Below are positions 6,239 through 11,411 of a DNA stretch of 11,411 nt, one piece after another. The notes under the pieces were generated by a model, which was given only the letters and a program-made list of their open reading frames with translations, searched no databases and had not been told where the DNA came from. A program made the translations under genes and the position numbers. Source of the stretch: GCA-2733415 sp049614485 (GTDB lineage: Bacteria; Bacteroidota; Bacteroidia; Flavobacteriales; Flavobacteriaceae); the NCBI GenBank assembly GCA_049614485.1, contig JBMZDR010000038.1:1-11411 (forward strand), given 5' to 3'. How positions within the stretch are numbered: position 1 is the stretch's first letter; each line of letters begins with the position of its first letter.

Positions 6239-7045
6239 ATGAAAGATAAGAGAATTTTATTTGTTTCATCAGAAGTAGTGCCTTATTTGCCAGAAACTGA
6301 GATTTCATCAAATTCATTTCAAGCAGCCAAAATGGTTAATTCAATTGGTGGTCAGACTAGAATATTCATGCCAAGATTTGGGAATATTAATGAAAGACGA
6401 CACCAGTTGCATGAGGTTATTAGATTGTCTGGAATGAATCTTGTGATAAATGATTTAGATATGCCTCTTATCATAAAAGTTGCGTCTATTCCTAAAGAAA
6501 GAATGCAAGTGTATTTTATAGATAACGAAGAGTATTTTAAAAGGAAAGCAACTTTTACAGATGAAGATGGGGTGTTGTTTAAAGATAATGATGAGCGCGC
6601 CATTTTTTTTGCTAAAGGTGTAATTGAAACAGTAAAGAAGTTAAATTGGGCGCCTGATGTGATACATGTACACGGTTGGATGGCGTCATTATTGCCGTTA
6701 TATTTAAAAAAGTATTTTGCAGATGAACCTCTTTTTACAGATAGTAAGGTGGTTACTTCAATTTATTCTGAAGGCTTTGATGGTGAGTTAGGAGAAAATT
6801 TGAAAGACAAAATTAAGTTTGATAATATTGATGATGATGCTTTAAAAATTATAGAAAAAGCAACGTATAATAATATGATGAAATTAGCAGCAGATAGCTC
6901 TGACGGTGTGATTGTTGGATCGGAAGATGTTAATTCTGAGTTAATAGAGTATTTGGCTAGTAGTGAAACACCTACTTTAGACTATAAATCGCCAGATGAG
7001 TTTGAATCTGCATATACAGAATTCTATAAAAGCCTTATGGCCTAA
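6239..7045 (+). CDS. Stand-alone GT5 N-terminal domain protein (annotated in relatives as glycogen/starch synthase), probably not a canonical synthase
   Basis: The 268 residues align only with the N-terminal Rossmann half of glycogen/starch synthase (starch synthase catalytic domain, PF08323); GlgA is normally about 470-500 residues, and the C-terminal donor-binding half is missing. Recognisable parts are RILFVSSEVVPYL (5-17), the RIFMPRFGNINERRHQLHEV stretch (41-60), the VYFIDNEEYF segment (91-100), NDERAIFFAKG (117-127) and HVHGWMASLLPLYLK (143-157). The ADP-glucose-binding KTGGL motif, expected soon after the SSEVVPY stretch, is replaced by residues such as PETEI, and the usual HAHDW becomes HVHGW. 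The open frame ends naturally with TAA and shows no frameshift. It heads a three-gene operon with a DUF4270 lipoprotein (7-nt gap) and glmS. Family membership is clear; glycogen synthesis is doubtful, and a role linked to envelope sugars is only inferred from the neighbours. Confidence 0.8.
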   Translation: MKDKRILFVSSEVVPYLPETEISSNSFQAAKMVNSIGGQTRIFMPRFGNINERRHQLHEVIRLSGMNLVINDLDMPLIIKVASIPKERMQVYFIDNEEYFKRKATFTDEDGVLFKDNDERAIFFAKGVIETVKKLNWAPDVIHVHGWMASLLPLYLKKYFADEPLFTDSKVVTSIYSEGFDGELGENLKDKIKFDNIDDDALKIIEKATYNNMMKLAADSSDGVIVGSEDVNSELIEYLASSETPTLDYKSPDEFESAYTEFYKSLMA

Positions 7046-7052
7046 TTAAGAA

Positions 7053-8669
7053 ATGAATATTATTATGAAGAGGACAAAGCAATTTTTAGCTTTACTAGTT
7101 GTTACTTTATTGGTGGCTTCATGTGACAAAGATTATAATACAACAGGAACGGATTTAGTAAATGTAAATCATTTTAATGTTATAAATGATGATAGTTTTG
7201 AAATTCAAACTACTAACGTAAAGCTTGATGGTCAACACCCTGTTCAAACAAATAACTTGCCTTATAACACTTTAGGGTATTATAATGACCCCGTGTATGG
7301 CGAAACAACAGCTAATGTGCTAACACAAGTAGGTTTGAGTGAGTACGGTAAAGAGTTTCAAGATGGTGCCGTGATAACAAAAGCGAAGTTAACCATACCT
7401 TATTTTAGCAGAAAAATTAGCACAAATGAAGATGGAGAAGGCGAGTACGAGTTAGACTCTGTATACGGTAACACTTCAATAAATTTAAAATTATTTAGAT
7501 CGGAATACTATTTAAATGACTTTGATCCTAATACCGATTTTGAGGAACGCCAAAAATATTATTCAAGAGATAATGATTTTACCCTATCGCAAATAGCACC
7601 AGCCTCAAACCTTCTGTATGAAAAAAATGATTTTTTACCAACTTCAAGCGAAGTAGAAGTGCCTTGGGATGACGATGACGGAGTGACGCAGACAGCCCGA
7701 TTTTCACCAAGACTTACAGATTCACTTAATTTAGATGTTTCAAATTTTGCATGGTTGTTAAATGATGCAAATGAAGAGGCGCTTTCTTCAGCAAGTAATT
7801 TTAAAAACTTCTACAGAGGAATTTATCTACAAGCTACTGTTGATACGCCATTGCAAGGAGTGCTTTTAGGGTTAGACCTGTCACTTGCAGAAATTGAAGT
7901 TACGTATGAGTATACTGATCCAGACGGAGGGGCTGACCCTCTTGAAGATTCAATTAAGATTCTTTTTGAAGGAAATTCAGTTAATACCTATGATAATAAT
8001 TTTAATTATACAGAGGAAGTTGATAAAATATACCTTAAAGGTGGAGAAGGCGCTATGGCTGTACTAGATCTTTTTTCTGGATTAGATGATGACGCTGATG
8101 GAATTTCAAATGAATTGCAAGACTTGAGAAATAGAGATGTTATTATCAATGAAGCTAACTTGGAGTTTTTTGTTGATCAAAATGCGATGCAGTTTATAGA
8201 TGATGAATTAGATCGTATTTTTATTTATGATATTAATAATAATACTGTTTTACTTGATTATAGTTTTGATAATACAAGTAGTCCAGATCCAAGTTTTTCA
8301 AAAATCAATCACTTAGGGAAATTAGAGCGAGATGACTCAGGTGATGGTGTAAAGTATAAAATCCGTATTACGGAACACATTACGAACTTAGTTAAAAAAG
8401 ATTCTACTAATGTAAGTTTAGGGTTAATCGTATCTAATAACGTTAGTTTGTTAGGAAGTTCAAGTTTAAAAGATTCTGTAATAATTGGAGCAGATGATAG
8501 TGTTGTGAATAATGATGGAGATCCTAATAATGATGAAAAAAATGATATTCATTCAGTGTTGTCAACATCGGTAAATTCCCATAAAGGAACGGTGTTGTTT
8601 AATGAAAACGCTATAGATGATACAAAAAGATTAAAGTTAAGAATAGTATATACTGAAGAAGATAATTAA
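7053..8669 (+). CDS. DUF4270 family lipoprotein
   Basis: This is a 538-residue exported lipoprotein. A basic N-terminus and hydrophobic stretch end in the lipobox LVASC, with Cys24 as the lipidated residue (Cys20 if translation starts at the second ATG, 7065, which gives a more typical signal peptide beginning MKRTKQF). No acidic retention signal is certain; the residues after Cys are Asp-Lys-Asp. DUF4270 traits include the early YNDPVYGETTANVLTQV segment, FYRGIYLQ in the middle and a closing KLRIVYT beta strand. The protein is acidic and Asp-rich, with DDDADG at 345-350 and a second NNDGDPNND stretch near 487-495 that resemble fragments of calcium-binding loops. The domain's function is unknown. 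It is 7 nt after the starch-synthase-like gene and 6 nt before glmS, so it is almost certainly co-transcribed with them. Confidence 0.88.
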   Translation: MNIIMKRTKQFLALLVVTLLVASCDKDYNTTGTDLVNVNHFNVINDDSFEIQTTNVKLDGQHPVQTNNLPYNTLGYYNDPVYGETTANVLTQVGLSEYGKEFQDGAVITKAKLTIPYFSRKISTNEDGEGEYELDSVYGNTSINLKLFRSEYYLNDFDPNTDFEERQKYYSRDNDFTLSQIAPASNLLYEKNDFLPTSSEVEVPWDDDDGVTQTARFSPRLTDSLNLDVSNFAWLLNDANEEALSSASNFKNFYRGIYLQATVDTPLQGVLLGLDLSLAEIEVTYEYTDPDGGADPLEDSIKILFEGNSVNTYDNNFNYTEEVDKIYLKGGEGAMAVLDLFSGLDDDADGISNELQDLRNRDVIINEANLEFFVDQNAMQFIDDELDRIFIYDINNNTVLLDYSFDNTSSPDPSFSKINHLGKLERDDSGDGVKYKIRITEHITNLVKKDSTNVSLGLIVSNNVSLLGSSSLKDSVIIGADDSVVNNDGDPNNDEKNDIHSVLSTSVNSHKGTVLFNENAIDDTKRLKLRIVYTEEDN

Positions 8670-8675
8670 TACCGT

Positions 8676-10529
8676 ATGTGTGGAATTGTAGGTTATGTAG
8701 GTTATAGAGAAGCTTATCCGATAATTATAAAAGGGTTGAAGCGCTTAGAGTATCGTGGTTACGATAGTTCAGGAGTTGCTTTGCTTGATGATGGCGATGT
8801 TAAGTTGTCAAAAACCAAAGGAAAAGTAGTTGATTTAGAGCGTAAAGCACAAACAGAAATTTCACAGAGCGGAACTTTAGGAATTGGTCATACACGTTGG
8901 GCTACACACGGCGAACCAAATGATGTAAATTCCCATCCGCATGTATCAAACTCTGGGGACTTAGTTATTATTCATAATGGAATTATAGAAAATTATGACC
9001 CCTTAAAAAAAGAGTTGATTAAACGAGGTTATACCTTTGTTTCTGACACAGATACTGAGGTGTTAATCAACTTAATTGAAGATGTAAAGAAAAACGAAGG
9101 TGTAAAGCTGGGGAAAGCTGTACGTATAGCCTTAACACAAGTAGTAGGAGCATATGCTATTGCTGTATTTGATAAAAATAGACCAGATGAGATAGTGGCT
9201 GCAAGAATGGGAAGCCCATTAGCAATTGGTGTTGGTGATGATGATAGTGAGTTTTTTATAGCCTCAGATGCCTCCCCTTTTATTGAATATACCAATAATG
9301 CAATTTATTTAGAAGATGAAGAAATTGCAGTTATAAGAAAAGGTAAGAAGGTTAAGATTCGTAAGATATCTGATGATTCAGAAGTGGCGTTATATATACA
9401 AGAGTTGCAATTGAATTTGGAGCAAATAGAGAAAGATGGTTACGATCATTTTATGCTTAAAGAAATTCACGAGCAACCAAATGCAATAACAGATACCTAT
9501 AGAGGTAGAATGTTGGTTAATGAGGGCATCATTAGAATGGCAGGGGTTGATGATAATATCGAACGGTTTTTAAATGCTGATAGAATTATAATTGTAGCTT
9601 GTGGAACTTCATGGCATGCAGGTTTAGTTGCTGAATATGTTTTTGAAGATTTGGCAAGAATTCCAGTTGAAGTAGAGTATGCTTCAGAATTTAGATATAG
9701 AAACCCAATTATTACTGAAAATGACGTAGTGATTGCTATTTCACAATCCGGAGAAACCGCCGATACACGTGCGGCAATTCAATTAGCGAAATCTAAAGGA
9801 GCGTTTGTTTTTGGTGTGTGTAATGTTGTTGGTTCAACAATTGCACGAGAGTCTGATGCAGGGGCATATACACATGCTGGGCCAGAAATAGGTGTAGCTT
9901 CAACAAAAGCATTTACAACTCAAATTACGGTTTTAACGTTGATTGCTCTAAAATTAGCTAAGGTAAAAGGCGCAATTTCTACTTCTGATTATCACATGCA
10001 TTTACAGGAACTGGAATTAATTCCTGAAAAAGTAAAAGAATCTTTAGAGTCAGATGCACACATAAAACAGATATCTGAAGTGTATAAAGACATGCCTAAC
10101 TTTTTATATTTAGGGCGTGGATTTAATTTTCCAGTAGCTCTTGAAGGCGCTTTAAAACTTAAAGAAATATCATATATTCACGCAGAAGGATATCCAGCGG
10201 CGGAAATGAAGCACGGGCCAATTGCATTGATTGATGAACAGATGCCGGTAGTTGTTATTGCAACTAAAAAAGGGCATTATGAAAAAGTAGTGAGTAATAT
10301 TCAGGAAATCAAATCTCGTAAAGGGAAAATTATTGCTGTAGTTAATAAAGGAGATGTGAGTGTGCGTGAAATAGCAGATTATGTTATTGAGGTTCCTGAA
10401 ACATTAGAGTTGCTAAGTCCGTTATTAACAACAATACCCTTACAGTTGTTATCATATCATATTGCGGTTATGCGTGAGTGTAATGTAGATCAGCCAAGAA
10501 ATTTGGCAAAATCAGTTACCGTTGAGTAA
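8676..10529 (+). CDS. glmS: Glutamine--fructose-6-phosphate aminotransferase (isomerizing)
   Basis: GlmS makes glucosamine-6-phosphate from fructose-6-phosphate and glutamine, the first committed step to UDP-GlcNAc for peptidoglycan and LPS. The 617-residue length is normal. The class II amidotransferase domain starts with the nucleophile Cys2 in MCGIVGYVGY and includes HTRWATHGEPN (72-82) and NGIIEN (101-106). Two SIS domains follow: ACGTSWHAG and SQSGETADT mark the first, and GRGFNFPVALEGALKLKE and AEMKHGPIALID the second. The C-terminal PRNLAKSVTVE keeps the catalytic lysine (Lys612). All key residues are present. No glmS ribozyme can be seen: only 6 nt separate it from the DUF4270 gene, so control is through the operon promoter upstream. 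A strong hairpin terminator follows. Confidence 0.98.
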   Translation: MCGIVGYVGYREAYPIIIKGLKRLEYRGYDSSGVALLDDGDVKLSKTKGKVVDLERKAQTEISQSGTLGIGHTRWATHGEPNDVNSHPHVSNSGDLVIIHNGIIENYDPLKKELIKRGYTFVSDTDTEVLINLIEDVKKNEGVKLGKAVRIALTQVVGAYAIAVFDKNRPDEIVAARMGSPLAIGVGDDDSEFFIASDASPFIEYTNNAIYLEDEEIAVIRKGKKVKIRKISDDSEVALYIQELQLNLEQIEKDGYDHFMLKEIHEQPNAITDTYRGRMLVNEGIIRMAGVDDNIERFLNADRIIIVACGTSWHAGLVAEYVFEDLARIPVEVEYASEFRYRNPIITENDVVIAISQSGETADTRAAIQLAKSKGAFVFGVCNVVGSTIARESDAGAYTHAGPEIGVASTKAFTTQITVLTLIALKLAKVKGAISTSDYHMHLQELELIPEKVKESLESDAHIKQISEVYKDMPNFLYLGRGFNFPVALEGALKLKEISYIHAEGYPAAEMKHGPIALIDEQMPVVVIATKKGHYEKVVSNIQEIKSRKGKIIAVVNKGDVSVREIADYVIEVPETLELLSPLLTTIPLQLLSYHIAVMRECNVDQPRNLAKSVTVE

Positions 10530-10553
10530 AAAATAAATCAATAAAAAGTTATT

Positions 10554-10586
10554 AAAAAGCATTTTGAGTCATCAAGATGCTTTTTT
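10554..10586 (+). terminator. Rho-independent terminator after glmS
   Basis: The arms 10554-10567 (AAAAAGCATTTTGA) and 10572-10585 (TCAAGATGCTTTTT) form a 14-bp stem with one G-U pair and a GTCA tetraloop, ending in a run of six T. It starts 25 nt after the glmS stop. The flanking A and T runs are symmetric, so it could also end transcription from the other strand. Confidence 0.85.
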
Positions 10587-10601
10587 GCTATAAAAAAGCA
10601 T
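10577..10601. repeat. Second inverted repeat overlapping the glmS terminator
   Basis: ATGCTTTTTT (10577-10586) and AAAAAAGCAT (10592-10601) form a perfect 10-bp repeat around the loop GCTAT. The first arm is also the right arm of the glmS terminator, so the two hairpins exclude each other. The second arm nearly repeats the terminator's left arm and touches the TTG element of the atpD promoter. Confidence 0.6.
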
Positions 10602-10630
10602 TGAAAATTAATTTAAAAAGAATATCTTTG
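10601..10630 (+). promoter_or_regulatory. Promoter of atpD
   Basis: TTG (10601-10603) and TATCTTTG (10623-10630) are separated by 19 nt, a full match to the Bacteroidota consensus TTG / TAnnTTTG. Transcription should start near 10635, giving a leader of about 56 nt before the ATG at 10692. It lies immediately after the glmS terminator, so atpD forms a separate transcription unit. This is the best promoter in the window. Confidence 0.75.
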
Positions 10631-10691
10631 CACCGCGAAAAATGAGCTAAACTCAATCGCTTATAATTTTCTAAACATTAAATAGTTAAGA

Positions 10692-11411
10692 ATGTCAACA
10701 CTTACAGGAAAAGTATCACAGATTATCGGGCCAGTTGTAGACGTAGAGTTCAACAGCCAAGATGGAGCACTTCCAAAAATTTACGATTCATTAGAAGTTA
10801 ATAATAACGGAAATAAATTGGTTCTTGAAGTTCAATCACACGTTGGAGAAAATACAGTACGTACAATCTCAATGGATTCAACTGATGGATTAAGTAGAGG
10901 AGCTGCTGCAGTTGCAACAGGAAACCCTATAAAAATGCCAATAGGTGATGACGTTTACGGTCGTTTATTCAATGTAATTGGTGATGCTATTGATGGTTTA
11001 GGAGAATTACCTAAAACAGGAGATGCTGGTTTGCCAATTCACAGACAAGCACCTAAATTTGAAGAATTATCAACTTCTACAGAAGTTTTATTTACAGGTA
11101 TTAAAGTAATTGATTTAATTGAGCCTTACGCAAAAGGAGGTAAAATTGGATTATTTGGTGGTGCCGGAGTAGGTAAAACAGTATTGATTCAAGAGTTGAT
11201 TAACAATATAGCAAAAGGTCACGGTGGACTTTCAGTATTCGCAGGAGTAGGTGAAAGAACTCGTGAAGGAAATGACCTTTTAAGAGAGATGTTAGAGTCA
11301 GGAATTATCAAGTATGGTGATGACTTTATGCACTCAATGGAAGACGGTGGATGGGATCTTCAAAAAGTTGACAAGTCAGCAATGAAAGATTCTAAAGCTA
11401 CTTTCGTATTC
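10692..11411 (+). CDS. atpD: F-type ATP synthase subunit beta, N-terminal part (truncated by window edge)
   Basis: The ATG at 10692 opens a frame of 240 codons that runs off the right edge; the full protein is usually about 500 residues. The beta subunit carries the catalytic nucleotide sites of the F1 sector on the cytoplasmic face. The translation begins MSTLTGKVSQIIGPVVDVEF, the beta-barrel domain. The Walker A motif GGAGVGKT is at 156-163 with Lys162, and GERTREGNDL (187-196) carries the catalytic Glu188 and Arg189. After about residue 205 the sequence (HSMEDGGWDLQKVDKSAMKD) is longer than in E. coli, as known for Bacteroidota beta subunits. Codons seem more selective than in neighbouring genes (many GGA, GGT, CGT and AAC), as expected for high expression. 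No atpA lies upstream; in this phylum atpD often sits apart, with atpC. Confidence 0.97.
   Translation, partial: MSTLTGKVSQIIGPVVDVEFNSQDGALPKIYDSLEVNNNGNKLVLEVQSHVGENTVRTISMDSTDGLSRGAAAVATGNPIKMPIGDDVYGRLFNVIGDAIDGLGELPKTGDAGLPIHRQAPKFEELSTSTEVLFTGIKVIDLIEPYAKGGKIGLFGGAGVGKTVLIQELINNIAKGHGGLSVFAGVGERTREGNDLLREMLESGIIKYGDDFMHSMEDGGWDLQKVDKSAMKDSKATFVF

Noticed and set aside
6352..6603. Minus-strand open frame opposite the starch-synthase-like gene
   Set aside because: It is Ser/Leu-rich composition expected from reading the complement of the real gene; no start context or motif supports it.
7885..8067. Alternative plus-strand frame inside the DUF4270 gene
   Set aside because: It is a Lys/Ile/Leu-rich out-of-frame reading of the lipoprotein gene, and the main frame is intact on both sides.
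8640..8690. glmS ribozyme or riboswitch ahead of glmS
   Set aside because: Only 6 nt separate glmS from the upstream stop codon, leaving no room for the ribozyme, which is mainly known from Gram-positive bacteria.
9029..9295. Minus-strand open frame opposite glmS
   Set aside because: It is antisense to conserved GlmS amidotransferase sequence, with no sign of independent coding.
1..11411. Mobile element, phage, CRISPR array or defence island
   Set aside because: No transposase, integrase, direct-repeat array or terminal repeats are visible; gene order and composition look like stable core chromosome.

Overview
The window looks like a chromosomal segment of a marine-type or environmental Flavobacteriaceae bacterium (phylum Bacteroidota). 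The DNA is AT-rich and start codons are preceded by A/T-rich stretches instead of Shine-Dalgarno sequences. Several promoters fit the Bacteroidota sigma consensus (TTG, about 19 nt, TAnnTTTG). The proteins are also typical of the group: DUF4270 lipoprotein, stand-alone N-terminal starch-synthase domain, and an atpD carrying a Bacteroidota-type sequence after residue 200. I cannot name a genus.

Layout. Positions 1-1236 (minus strand) hold a three-gene cluster: two half-size YeeE/YedE-type sulfur-compound membrane proteins followed by a Crp/Fnr-like regulator cut by the window edge. Positions 1325-6078 (minus strand) hold a tightly packed run, transcribed panC - panD - flippase-like membrane protein - esterase-fold/TPR protein - radA, with gaps of 2 to 41 nt. 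Positions 6079-6238 are a divergent promoter region with a strong inverted repeat. Positions 6239-10529 (plus strand) hold a second run: glycogen-synthase-like N-terminal domain protein, DUF4270 lipoprotein, and glmS, with gaps of 6-7 nt. After a strong terminator, positions 10601-10691 carry the clearest promoter in the window and then the start of atpD, which runs off the right edge.

How the genes fit together. panC and panD are consecutive in coenzyme A synthesis: PanD makes beta-alanine and PanC joins it to pantoate. GlmS makes glucosamine-6-phosphate, the entry point to peptidoglycan and LPS amino sugars. Co-transcription of glmS with a sugar-synthase-like domain and a surface lipoprotein suggests, but does not prove, an envelope-related role for the latter two. 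RadA is a DNA recombination and repair protein with no obvious link to its operon partners.

Most of the window is ordinary housekeeping content, and I see no mobile element, CRISPR array, RNA gene or defence system. The items most worth a second look are two apparent enzyme relatives that lack catalytic motifs (the esterase-fold protein and the starch-synthase-like protein), the TTG-started flippase gene lying in the panD frame behind a single stop codon, a candidate Crp/Fnr operator ahead of the sulfur-transport genes, and unusual inverted repeats in two intergenic regions.
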